From assembly GCF_018320785.1 (NCBI RefSeq), contig NC_054875.1, forward strand, positions 28,525,157 through 28,589,156: a DNA stretch of 64,000 nt, given 5' to 3'. Numbering within the stretch: the stretch's first letter is position 1; every line of letters begins with the position of its first letter. The translations under genes were made by a program, and so were the position numbers. This DNA comes from Cheilinus undulatus. Lineage: Eukaryota; Chordata; Actinopteri; Labriformes; Labridae. Below the pieces are notes generated by a model. The model did no database searches, had not been told where the DNA came from, and saw nothing but the letters and a program-made list of their open reading frames with translations. Positions 12,246 to 25,900 of this stretch are shown here, one piece after another.

Positions 12246-13690
12246 GGTAAGAGGCCCCCCACATATGACGAAAACCAAGATGAGTTCAAGTATTTCAATA
12301 AACTGAATAGTCATATAATTAATAAAAGAGTCAATGATTTGGAGGGGGTAAACAGAAATAATTTCATTGGTATAAAGACTGTTTTATGGGTTGTATTGTT
12401 TTAATATCAGCATTGCCATTTTGAAAACTGCATAGGCAGGTAGTATCTACAAGTTTGGCAGAGGTGTGCCTCATCACACATTTTTGAACTTATGAAGGTT
12501 ATTTCCAGTGAAGCCAGTTTTTTCTTCAATCTTTTGTCCTCAGTTTTAATTTGATGAAATATTTGGTGAAACTGCAGTATTTTCCATTTGGTCTTCTGAG
12601 ATATTTCCTTGTCAAATCAATCACATGAGACGGGGCTGGCTCTAGCTATTTTGCGCCCTAGGAGAAAATACCCCCCCCAACTCTACTATTGATTATCAGC
12701 AGGGCTAATCTGTTTATCATCATCCAAGATATTTCTTCTTACATTCATTAGCAATAACATACTTTTACCAAACTTAAAGATTCAGGGCTTTTGAGAAAAC
12801 ATTATGGGCATAGGGTATTTACACAGCATAATGCCAAAACAGTGTTAGAAACGTAGGGTTATAAACACATTGTGGAATAATTAATTACAAACATATTTCA
12901 AGAGCACCTGCAGCAGTTGTTTTTTTTTTTTTTACCAGAATGATCCTGCTAGCTCTACTGAAAGAAACAAGTTAGAGGGCTGTGTTGGGATCAGGTCTGA
13001 ATGTAAATTTTGCTTGCACTAAAACGGTTTAAGTTAGTAAACAGGGCAGTATAATTCCTTACATGCGCAAAGAAGCTTTAACGCTCCTTATAGCGCTGCA
13101 GACCTATAAGCGTCTCCACTGCACTGATGCGCCTCATGACGCACAGGAAGGGACACTGGTACAGAAATACTGAGCCATCATACTGTTATTTGAGGGGAAA
13201 TTCCTTCTTCCTCTAAAAGTTGGCCTCTTTTTATAAAGCGTTTAATTTGCGGACAAGGACAGGAAGGGACATAAAGAGTAAGAAGTTACTCTCTGTGGGA
13301 GCTGCCTGTTGTACGCTGCGCTCTTAAAAACAATGTGTACATAAAGTCTATAAACATGAACCTGATGTTACTCTTAACAATATAACCAGGGGTTAAATTA
13401 GTCCAGGCTGCCAGCTGTTATAGCTGAGGTTTTTGGGAACATCATGTGACAGGAGATAATCATGATGAGGGCAGTGGCCAGTGTGACAGGTGTAGTGGAG
13501 ATCACATGTCAGCTGTTCAAACATCATTTCTGAAGGTCCGCCTTAGTCAGCTATTTAAATGATGCTGATGCCTGTCAGATCAGCAGATTCCAGTAATCAT
13601 CTGAGGTATTTGCTTGGCATTGATACAACCTCTAACAGCTTCAAAACGCTAAAAAAATATACAGATTGATTTAAATCGTGAATAACTTGG
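12246..13690. other. Upstream region of SAMHD1 paralog A
   Basis: No coding exon recognised. Around 12631 GGGCTGGCTCTAGC...TTTTGCGCCCTAGG resembles the end of a nonautonomous DNA element. A sequence GGGAAATTCC at 13195-13204 fits the NF-kB consensus GGGRNWYYCC, but such matches arise by chance and its use is unproven. Confidence 0.4.
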
Positions 13691-13699
13691 ACAGGTGCT

Positions 13700-13740
13700 T
13701 ATAAAAAGGCAGACTTGGAGGACTGGAAGAAAATTTGAAG
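13700..13740 (+). promoter_or_regulatory. Possible TATA box and 5' UTR exon of paralog A
   Basis: TATAAAAA at 13700-13707 lies just upstream of a possible noncoding first exon ending at 13740 before a GT donor (gttagt). The next exon starts after a CAG acceptor at 13910 and carries the start codon. This is an inference from sequence signals only. Confidence 0.3.
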
Positions 13741-13958
13741 GTTAGTTTTCAAAATTGGTTGACTCAATTTGTAGTTGTCTTTTCTGGGTTGGCTCAGTGA
13801 ATTGACGATTATATTAACATATGGCTTTGCTTAAATAAGTTTGTCCGTTGAGACTAGCTCTGTGTAGTTCATCAAATATCTAACAACGTAATTAATTCCA
13901 TGTGTTACAGCATCCTTAACGACTGCATCTCCTTTGACCTGGAATCAAGATAAGCAAC

Positions 13959-16900
13959 ATGTTCCAAGAGTGAGTATCTCCCATTTTTTAACCAACCTGC
14001 AATATCTAAACACCAACAATCAAGAACATAAAGCAATTTGTACACAGTAACCTCTCTGAGTTTTTAACACTTCCTCATACTTTGTGCTCTTATGTTGTTG
14101 TTTTCCAACCAATTGATACAGGAACAGAGTTCAATTCAAGGTAAGGTGTTGTATATCTCATGGCATACCACAAATCACAACATTTTTAAACCTGGGGTGA
14201 TAACAGAGATTATATAATCTGTGAATGTACAGTGCTTAACAAATTTATTAGACCACCACCCAAAGTAAGGTTAATGCCACAGCTGCCCTAAATGAACAGC
14301 ATTGGTAACTACCAAAATCATTTTTTTTGTTTCTGCAGTGGTTAAAGGGATACTTCAACATTTTGGCAAATTTGCCCATTGCCATAATCCCTATATTCTT
14401 ACTAATAGGTCCGTTACCTTTAGTTGTCGGCGCAAGCTATTTTTCGATCAGCGCTGCTGAGTTAGGAGCTGCTCAGCTAACGCAATCATGTCTTACGGTA
14501 TTTCTGGCTTTTCCTCATCAAACTCATCAAATACACAATCCAGCAACTCCGAATCGCTCTCATTGACAAGTTGTGACCTGTTCATTCACCACGCTTTGAA
14601 ATAATAACATATAATTATGTAACATTACAACACATGAAGCAAATAATCCAGGTCTACACCCCTTCTTGCCCACTACGCTCAGCCAGCGAAAGGCGCCTGG
14701 TAGTTCCAGCACATCATGCTCCTAAGTCACTAGCTCAACTCTTCTCCTCTGTTGTCCCTAAATGGTGGAATGAATTACCCAACTCCATTCGATCTACAGA
14801 CTCCCTCTCTACTTTCAAGAAAAGGCTAAAGACCCAGCTCTTCAGAGAACACTTTGCACTTAGCTAGGCAATTCTCTACTGTTGTCCCCAGTAGTAGATT
14901 GAGTCTCAGCCAGACTATTCTCCACTGCTGTCCCCAGTGGTTGAATGAGTTTCCCAACTATAGTTAGCTCGCACTGTCCTGCTCTACTTCTGGGATTTCT
15001 TTGCCCAGCTCTTTGGGAATGATCCAGCACTTGGTACTTGGTAAATAGTTGTTGTGAAGTCTAATGGATGGCGATTAGTGATCACACATTTTCCTTGATT
15101 CATTGTTGCTGTCTAATAACAAAAAAACAAAAAACAAGAAAAAACTCCACAACAACGTATATTTTAGGTACTCTGCCTTAAACTCTACATGGCAGCACTT
15201 GCGTCCAATTGGACCTGAAGCACTTGATGGCACTTACTAATGTTGTTTCTTCTTGTCTAGATCGTTGCTTGTGTTGTTCTTGCTCTCAAATGTACGTCGC
15301 TTTGGAGAAAAGCGTCTGCTAAATGACATTGTAACATTGAAACAAATACTTGGAACTATTTCTTGAGTAAACCGCTGGGTGGAGTGACACAGTACAGCAG
15401 CCATGTCTGGAGTGTTTTTGCTTTTACCTTTAAAATGTCTCCGTCTCATAATGTTTTATGATTATTTCATAGCGTGGTGAACAAGTTTTTGAAAGGTTTC
15501 TAAAATATTTATGTTTTCTCGTTTTTATGACAGGTGGTCTAATAAATTTGTTAAGCACTGTATGTGCTATCAGTTTTTGAGACCAGTGTCAGTCAAAATT
15601 AAAAATCTGATTAATTGGGAGTGGTTTCTATGGGAGTTCTGCTCAGTGACTCCACAGGTGGAAGCTTAAGCCATTCTTTTATAGCATTGACATAATAAAA
15701 CCAGTTTAGTGTTGTTGCTTTGTTTTGCTTTGTGGTTTTGTACCAGGTCTTCAATGATCCCATCCATGGTCACATTGAGTTACACCCTCTTCTCGTCAAA
15801 ATCATCGACACACCTCAGTTCCAGAGACTCCGAAATATTAAGCAGCTTGGAGCAGTTTACTTTGTTTATCCTGGAGCTTCTCACAACCGCTTTGAACACT
15901 CCATTGGGTAGGTCTGGAAGTTTAAAGTTTTATGTCTTCAGGTGCAGAGTAATTAGGTGAAAACAGGTTTACAGTGAATCACCTTTTATATACCATGAAG
16001 TCAAAGTAAACCTAACATATCTAAGTACAAATCAAATGAATGTTTAATTTCAGTTTGTGGCATCTAATTTTTGTGATTAATTGCTTTGTGACTTTAATGT
16101 TATTGTTTTCTGTGGTGTTAAAAGGGTGGCATACCTAGCAGGAGAGCTGGTCAAGGCTCTCCAGACAAGGCAGCTAGAACTCGAAATCAATGAGAAAGAC
16201 ATCCTTTGTGTGCAGATTGCTGGCCTCTGTCATGACTTAGGTGAGAAATGCTTCACTTTCAAATATTACACGAAAACGGTTTAATCTGTACTTTTTTATA
16301 AATTACAAAGAAAAAAGGAATAGAAACAACCCTAAAACTAGGACTGCAAGCAGCACTGAAGGGCCCTCGCACCCTGGTCCATTTCGGGATGTCAAAACTG
16401 TGGAAGTGTGGGACTAATTGGGTGTTATCACCCGTGCTGTGTGCTGCAGAAGAGCACAGAAAGCATGTTAATCCTCCTAGGACTGTTATCTATCATATAA
16501 AATTAGAGAAGAAAAAGGACATACGGTATGTTAGGGATGCTTCTGCTTTCTTACAGTAGGTGACGTACTAGCAAAAACATGTCATACACATGAAAATAAA
16601 TACACATTTAAATATGTAGTGGGGTAGACCCTAATCAAACATGCGAAATTTGATGCAAATCAGAAGTTTCATCAAAGAGTTACAGTGATTGCCCATGAAA
16701 TGGCATAACAACTTGCTTGCCAATAGAGAAATGGCCCAATTGTGTCACTTCCTGTTCCCAGTTGGGTGCTCCATCAAGAAAATCAAATTAACCTTTGAAT
16801 ATGAAAATGGGCAGACCCTGATCCTACATGTGAAATTTGAAGACAATCAGATGTTTGGTATAAGACTTCCAAATACTTCCTCTCAAAACGGCGAGATACT

Positions 16901-19900
16901 AAAATGCACACCATCACTAGTGAGACATCCTTAAAGTTATTTCAGTAATGATATTTATGTACGTATGTATGCAGGATCAATGTGTGATCATTCCTGTGAA
17001 GTTTGATGATGACTGACATTAGCATTAAAAGTTACATGGCTTTATTGGTCCATTTTGAAAAGTAGTTTAAGTTTGGACTCTGGTCACCGCCCTGACCTAT
17101 GGTGAAAAATCACAGCTCACATAACTTTACATCTCCAGGTTGTCTTGTATGAGCAAAAAATTCTGGAGTCAATCAGATGAAATCCCTGAGACTACCTCAT
17201 TAAAACATAGAAGTTATGAATCGCCCAAAAATGCTAAAATTGGACTTTTTTGACCTAATTTGTTTTTTTTGTAGTGCACTTCCTGTACATTTTAGAGGAT
17301 GGCTTCAAGAGAGTTTTTAAATCTTATTACGACACATATGTGTACTGATTTTCATGCATTTAGCTCTTACCCAGTCCCCTATCTCACATTTGACGGACTT
17401 GCACAGTTCCACCAAATACAAAAAAATTCCACTAGGGGACAATTTTCTGTAAAGTTTTGCGAGTTTGTGAGCATGTCAAAGCCTCCAAATTAGCAATTCA
17501 TCTGACAGAAAATGACACATACAGATACAGCAGGGTTTTCACAAGCCCCAGGTTGGTGCTCGGACCCTAATAACCCTTCCATCCTAGACAGTGGATGCCC
17601 TGTTTCCTCACAAGTTTAGATGAGTTTAACAGAAATCCTCTGTCAGTTATTGTTGATGATAATAAAATAGGCAGAATGAGCTACCACTCTCAAGAAGCTG
17701 GTTGGGCATTTAATAGATGTTTCCTTGATTCAGTAGAGGATAAACAAGTTATCCGCTTTATGACTGGAGATGTCTAAGAATGACAAACTGGTATTATCTT
17801 TGAACATTTTTTTCATCATTTCACCTGCTGTTTTTATCTACCATTTTTTTCAAGATTTATGGAAACTTTTCTATCATTTCCTAACTTTGGTTTTAACTGC
17901 CTTTTAAACATTTTAAAGGTCTAGCACAGTTATGAGGATCACATAGCTTGCATGTACATTCAGAAGTTTTTCTTTTTAGCTTAAACAGGAATAATGGAAA
18001 TATTTTATAAATGATTTACTTTTTAGTCTTCGGTGCACAGCATTAGTGACTAATGTGTAAATGTATCTATCCATTTTAAGGTCATGGGCCCTTTTCCCAT
18101 CTGTATGATCAAAAGTTCCTCCCAAAAGCAGGGAGAGGGGAATGGAAGGTAATAACATATTTCTGTTATACATGCTAAAGTGAAAATGTTAGCAGATAAT
18201 TACGCTTTATTCACATTTTAACATGAAAATAAGGCATCAATTCACATGAAAGAGCTTAACTTCATACTTGCCATAGGAAAATGATCAGTTAAAGTGAAAG
18301 CCGTATCAGAAGCTCGACATCTCAGGCATCAGCTGTTGTGCTTAACAACCTCTGCGTTGGGTTTGGATGGTTTTATAACCCTAACAAAGACTTTTGGGAT
18401 AAAGTAAATATGTCCACAATACATGAGCTGGCATTAAGACACTTATCAAACTTAAATAATTAAAAAGTTATGAGATATTTCCTGTTATAGGCTCAGTCAT
18501 CCATGTGGTTTTTTTTTTCACATTTATTCTTTTATTCTTATATTTATCTGTGTCTTGCAGCATGAACAAGGCTCAATTGACATGTTCAACCACATGGTGA
18601 AAAGTAACAACCTTGAACCAGTGATGGAGGAGCTTGGACTGGAACCTGATGACATTGTATTCATCAAGGAGATGATAAATCCTCCAAATGAAGCACAAGG
18701 ACAGGAGGTCTGTTCAGTTTGACTTAGGTGTAATATGCCAGCATCCTCATAGCTACAGCAAGGCCACTAATGTTACTCTTCTGTCATCTCTTCAGTGGCA
18801 ATATAGAGGCAGAAAACAGGACAAGGCCTTCCTCTACGACATTGTGTCCAACAAAAGAAATGGCATTGATGTGGACAAGTTTGACTACTTGGCCAGGTCA
18901 GATTTTAACGGTCACTCTGTAATGAAGAAAGCTGAAGCGCTGTTTCATAATTGCACTAAAAGACGTATTATTCTCATTGTTTTAAGAAATGTGCAGCATT
19001 TTCTTGAAAAGTAACTCTAATCAATACTTCTGTTTGTCGCATTTTCTTAATCTGTCTTTACTCAGAGATGCCTATCACCTGGGATTCCAGAGCAACTTTG
19101 ACTACCACCGCTTCATGAAGTTTGCCAGGGTGTGTGACGTTGATGGGAAGAAGCTCATCTGCACCAGAGACAAGGTGCTGCCAATGTTACTTGTGTTTTT
19201 AATCAGAAAATAAACACCATTCTTATAATGCCTTTATTTGTGGCTTAACTATGAGCCTAACCTTAACAGGAAGTGCACAACTTGTACGACTTATTCCACA
19301 CAAGACTCTGCCTCCACAGAAGAGCCTGCCAGCACAAAGTGAATACAATATTAAGTGTTATGTGAGTACTCACGCTCAGACATCAGAACTCTAAAAACAT
19401 TGAGCTTAGTCTCAGTCTGATGTAGATTTTCTTTGCCTTTGTGATTTTCTTAAATGTTTGGTATGCCCATACAGGATCGCAGATGCTTTTCTCAAAGCAG
19501 AGAACGTTCAAGAAATGCAGATCCAAGGCTCAGGGGGCAAAGAGTTCACTCTCTCCACAGCCATAAAAGACATGGAGGCCTACACGAAGCTAACAGGTGT
19601 GTGGATTTTTGTGTGCTGTTAACTCAGGGTTGAAATCAGTTTTTGGTCAATTCAGACTACAGGAGGAGTGGGACAATTAGAAAAGGAAAACAATAGAACA
19701 CCACACCCAATGATCTGAAAGGGAGCTTTGTGTTTGTTCTTGGTTGGTTTTGATTTTTGGCAAAGACTATATGATAGTTTGAGGATTTTCATTTTAATCT
19801 AATATTTAGGATGTATATGCTATAAATAAACCCAAATCTGCATAACTGATTTGGATGGAAGGTAGCTAAACAGCTGGCTATTTTTTGAACTACAATTCTG

Positions 19901-22900
19901 ACATATTTCAACACTACTTGGAAATAAACTTTAGATAATGGCCTCGATTTCATGGGTTGAGCTATTGTTGAGCAATTTACTGTTAGCAGTGCATCATCCA
20001 TTTTTTTCATACACGTTTAAAAGTAATTCAATTAGAACTTTTTGATAGGGATGCACAATATCAAAGACCCAGTTACAAAATTGGAAGATAGAATAAAAAC
20101 TGAAAATTTGTACCAGCAGATATGAAAAAAGCTAATATTAACAATAGATACAGTGTTTCCCCAATCATTCTATTGGAGGGGGCGCCCTGCCCTGCCCAAC
20201 CCCACCCCCCTTGAACATCAAATTAATTTCATTTAATTGTTTTTCTATATAGCGCCATTAGTCATTTAAGTACCCTTTCTATAGAACAGGTCTCTACCTG
20301 GTCCCTTAATTCCTTGGTTCCCAACCTATGGTCAGTGGGGGGGTGCCAAAGATCTAAAGGGGGGGCGCGAGGCTTTGTCTGCTTTGAGGCTGCCAAAAAA
20401 GATGTGCAAATATTGACTAAAATCACTATAAAACAGTTATTAAGTAGTTTATGCAAAGGTCTTTAGATAATAAAAGCATTCGTAGGCCTCTTTTTAGGGT
20501 TTTATCAGCGAAACAATTCAAATCTTTGTTAATTTTTGGTGTCAGTGTGTCACTTTTTCTTCTCTCCTGGGTCCTGGGGGGGCTCCGCTTTTCTTAGGTG
20601 CATGTAGGGGGGGCTCCAAGGAAAAATGGTTGGGAAACAATGCCTTAATTTAAATAAGCTAAATAGCCCCACGTTATTAACCTTGTTTACATGAACGCAT
20701 GTCATTTCTGAGTCCCAATTTTCAAGAGGGACCCAACTGCAGTCAAGATGGCCGACATAGGCGTCGCTATACATCCAATCCATGCCAGAAGTCCCAAGTG
20801 GAAGTTTCTTCTTCGTGTCGGACTCAGCTGCCAGTGTTTGTCAGTCTTTGTCGTGCCTAAGCCTAACCCTTGGTGCTGGATCTCAAATATATCACCTTCC
20901 CCACTGCCTTACCTTGAACCTAACCACTCGGGTTTTAATACCTAAGCCTAACCTTAGACGTATGGACTTCCGGTTGAGACTTCCAGTATGGATTGGATGT
21001 ATGTCAGCCATCCTGTCTGCATCAAGGTACTCTTGCAGTTTTTCGCTCGTTCTTTCCGACGCTGTGCCCAGAGCTGAGGAAACGTGCACGCTCATTGACC
21101 AGAGAGCCCAGCCCCCTCCTCCCCGTGTCAGAGCTGCAGCCACATGTGCACTGGGATGCTTGTGCATGAACCGATGCCCCACTTGTTTTACATCAGAGAA
21201 AGTTAAACAAGCGCTGGATTTCGGCGCGAGATTGCAGCAATTGCGCACTTTATTACAACGCAGAAAAGTCCTGCAATTCCCCGTATTTCACGCTGCTTAG
21301 TAACAGCCCGGTGGGAAACGTGGTTGAAATTTGCAACAGTATGGCTCATGTCTGCACCAAAACCCTCTTCTCACCTCAGTAGGCTGAAATACGCAGGAGT
21401 CCCTCACAGGTGTGTGGGGGCAGGCGTGTCGTGAATATCGGTGGGGATCAGTTCCTCCCCTTTGATGGTTCAATTTGGCTGGGCAACCAGCTCTTGAAAA
21501 AGGGTCCTGGTTGTGTCCCTCTATTTGAGAATTATGGATGCCACTGTGCTCTTGAGAACGTTCAGTTTAACAGAACTTTTCTAGCTTTCCCCAGATCTGT
21601 GCCTAGCAACAATCCTGCATTACAACCCTGGCTCAGGGGAAGGAACACAAAGGAGCAGATCAAACCAATCAAAGTTTAACAAAGGTAGTTTATCACCAAA
21701 ACTCCAGTTTAACAATGAAAATGTGAAATGGTGGCTAAAGAAACATGGCTGGTCTGGCTGCAGGCTGAGAGAGAAAGTGAGGAGAAGCTCTGCTTTGGCT
21801 TATATAGACTCCCTACAAGCGCAGGTGATCAGAGCCTGATTGTGTAGGCTGAGCAGTGCTATCCATGGAGTCTTTATGTAGAGGCCATGAAGTACCACAG
21901 AGGACCAGGAACAAATTAGCCTCAAAGAAAATAAACATTAGTATGGCACATAAAACCCAACACGCATACATTACACCTGTCTCTGAGCTCTGCAGGCAGT
22001 TACTTTGACTTCATGACCTGGGGCCTCATGTACAAATGAGGCCCCAGGCACGCCATGTTTCAGATTTTCTACTGAAACATGGCATACGTTCAAATCCAGA
22101 AAATGTCGTACACATAAAAATATCCAGATGTATGAATCTGTGCGCACGCAGGAATCCAAGCACATTTCCTTTGTACATCCCAATCAACGTGGAATTTAGT
22201 GCACATGTTGGGGTACCCAACTCCTTCCTGTCCATGCCCCATTTAAATACACAAATCATATTTAAATGAGCCCTGCGCCTGAGATCCCTCTCTCTGCACG
22301 ATCAGAAAATTAGAACAAAAGAATGAGTAAGATGGGAAAAAAAAGAACTTCACAGAAAGCGAATTGGAGACGCTTCTAACTTAAGTGGTGGTGTGCAAAA
22401 ATGTCCAGAAAAGCATGTTGTCAGCATAAACTGTAAACGCAAGAGGAGTGAGTGGGAGAATGTGTGGGAGGTTGTCAATGCTGTGGGGTCAGAAAAGCGC
22501 ACAAATGCTGAATTGAAGAAGAGGTGGTCCGACATCAAGGTGAATGTGAAGCGGAGAACAGCAGCCCACCGCCAAAGTTCGGCCAAAACAGGTGAGGGGA
22601 CAGAAGAACAGAGATTCGCCGCAAAGCAGACAAGTAATTGGATTTACAGTTTCCATTTGTTAATTTTATACACTACTTACATGGATCACACACTGTTGTT
22701 GCAAATTAATGCAGAAGTGCACCAGGGAAAAGGTGAGGCTGATGAATAAATTTCACACTTCACGCACAGGGTTATTAAAGCAGCACTATGTAACTTTCGC
22801 TTTTTTTGAAGTTTTGGGCGCCGGTGGACAAAAGCGGTTGTGCTTTACCAGAAGGAACACTCAATTACCAATGAGCACCAGCGCGTACTGCCGTAAAGAT

Positions 22901-25900
22901 CCTGATCTCCCGGTCACGTGCATTTGTTTTGGAAGGGAATGAAAGAAGACGGGACTTACTTTCAAAACTACTCTTCTGTCTTTAGCAACTGTTTGCAGGA
23001 TGGATCAGCGTTTCCACTAGACTTAATTGTCCCCAGTCAAAATGACCAGCAGTCCTCAAGAATTCCGGCCATTTAAAACAACTACCGGACATTTTCTTTA
23101 ACATTATTTTGCTGCATTAACAGCAGCCAAACGCATAAATCTGGTATTCTGTGATACATTAATACATACAAGTCTGCGCTAAACAGGAGAGAGGACATGT
23201 TTTTATTTCCAGACCTGACCCAAAACCGAGACAGTAGAAACCAAGCCAACAGTAAACCTGACTAATTATTACCCCGTTATTAAAAACTGGTAGACACGTG
23301 ATTAGACACTAGAAACGACTGCACAATGACTTTCTCTTATTTTCTTTGTGTAAGTGGTTTAAAGTATCAAAATAAAGGCTGCGCACTTTTCCTTACACAC
23401 GCAGTCAGTTACACAATATACGCCCATGTTAAACTCATAAACAACAGTTAGCATCACATTAGCACCGTTAACCTGTTAGCTCATTGGCCACTAAGTTCTT
23501 TGTAGCTTAGAGCAGTAAAATACCATCCTCCACTAACAAAAACGAAGCATTCAAACACATAACAAAAGTGCTCTCTAAAAGGTGCAGTGTGTAAAACTGA
23601 ATATCAACATCTAGAAGTGGGTTCTAGATCGCATTTCTCTGCTGGAAACTGTGGCAACCAGTTGAATTTAATGTGTATCTGTAATGTGAATACAATACTA
23701 TAACTTAATTTATCCTTTTTTCCCCCTATGTTACCATGGAAACATGTAAAAATCCAAGATGGCGGCATCCATGGAGGGGACCCTCCCTGTGTATGAATTA
23801 AAGGTTTATTCTGAGTTGTTTGTTTGTTTTTTCAAAATAGCTATTTCTGAATTTAATTGACTAAACACTTATTTAGATAGACAGTCTTAGAAATGTTTTG
23901 CTTTATTTTACCAAGTTTGTTTAGCTAAATGCTACTAACTTTACACACTGCACCTTTAACTGGACACTGCCTTAGAACTCTGTATTTCAAATGAAAAATG
24001 AGTCTTACCGTCAGTTGCTAATATCCCGATGATGATATCACTGTAACCTCCATTAAAGCAGTAAATCCAACCATCCTGGTTTATTTGGACTAGTCCCGAA
24101 AAGATAAAAGCTCCACAGCCAATCTGGTCCAGTCCTCCTCTCATTAACGGCTTATCCAAGACTACTTCTGCTAATTAGCCAGCATAGGCCTCTCTCTGCT
24201 GCTGCATCGGTGTTTCGGATGCTCAGTTGTACCGTTCCCTTTGATTCAGCCTCTTCATTACTCACAGCGATGACATACTCAAAATCCCTCCATACCGCTG
24301 ATGATATTAAGCCTTTGGTTAACCAGGAAAACCTCACTTAGATTAAAATTCTGCTTTATGCGAAACCTCTGGTCAAACTTTCCCTGCAGAGCATAGGCTG
24401 TTGCAGAGTCTCCAGCAGTAATGAGCAGGCGCAGTAGAGAGATAGATTCGCTTTGACTTCATTGTGCATACATAATTAGCCATGTGCTTGCTGTCTGAGG
24501 AGATAAACAACCCCAGCACCGCAGGACAGTAGATGTAGTAAGATTAGGCAGCTCTTAGTTTGTATTAACGCATTCTCGCAACATATCTTCTAGGTTACAC
24601 AAAATATAATATGCAAGTATTCAGTATTTACTTATCTGGTCATTTGCATGTTTTCTGCCGGACATTGTGACCGGTTATATTTTTATCTGCTGGACTTTCG
24701 CCCTTTACCAGCCAATGGCCGGCAATTACCGGCTAACGGAAACTCAGGAATGGATAGTGAAGAGGTAATGTATTTATTTTTGGCTAAATGACGATGTGGA
24801 AAATCACTAGGTTCAACTTGGTTTTATTACCGTGAAGTCGCCCCTGCCCCCCGTCCTGTTTCAGTGAGATAGTGAATAAACTGATGACGAGATGGCCCTT
24901 AGTGATACGAAAAGGCACATTACAAACTCAAGAGTACTGTATATAGATGGTAAGCAATCAACATATACTCACAAGTCCAACAATAACAGGGCCAAATCAG
25001 CATCGGTCGGACATCCTTCCTCGTCTTTCAGCTCACGCCAGCGAGTCAACGCCGGGCCAATGTTTATTCTTGTCCGGACATTTATCTTGACTTCCGTCTT
25101 TTCAACGAATCGGGAAGGAGGGGGAAGTGACTTATGCCGTAAAGCAGTCAAAGCAGTAGAAATGTGTAGTTTTTTAGTGTGGAAGGGTTCCTACCATCCA
25201 CCTCGGAGTTACATTGTGCCAGTGAAGGCGATACAGACCCCCCCAGACCATGACAGAGGTGTCATTCAACCTGTTGTAAGGTGATGTACCATCACAATGA
25301 CTCTCGAAATATTATATTAAGGTGGAAAAACTACATAGTGCTGCTTTAACATGAGTATTTTGCACACAGAGATAACCAGGGGCTTGTTGGAAAGATCTGA
25401 AGCTGTACTTTAACCAGCGAAAAACATCAAGTCAGTCACTAACTTTAACCACTGACTAGTAATGATGCTGTAAAGATGGGAGAGTATTTAGGGGCGCACA
25501 TGCTCAATGCGCAATCAGGGGGATTAATATTCGGACAATTACACAAATAAATGTACTCACCAAGAAGCCCCCCATCGGGCACAGGACCAGCGTGTACTCT
25601 CTTCCCAACCATGCTGCCACTCAGAATGTATGTATCCTCATGCAGATTAGGACAGAAACTCTTCAACCTTTAAAAAACATATTAATATTGACAAAAGATC
25701 ACACAGGCATAGAGACAACAGGAGGCCTGCTGGTCATTAGCTTAGACACAACAACTCATTAGCTGCATACAACAACTAACCCTTTCCCTTAACTATCACA
25801 TAAACATGCCGGTGGGGTGGGTTCTTTCGAAGAAAGCTTTCCATGTTGCTCTTAGCGCTAACTGTAATGAAGAAATGTGTTGGTCTGGTTAAGGCCAAGC

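Noticed and set aside
13560-14140. A hidden SAM-domain exon for paralog A
   Set aside because: No SAM-like sequence was found in any frame upstream, and an in-frame TGA precedes the ATG at 13959.
20782-21300. 172-aa open frame on the plus strand
   Set aside because: It crosses a MITE, has low-complexity Ser/Leu/Pro-rich sequence, no domain, and lies inside an intron.
24892-25284. 130-aa open frame in intron 10 of paralog A
   Set aside because: It lies within the TTAA-flanked element and shows no domain or splice context.
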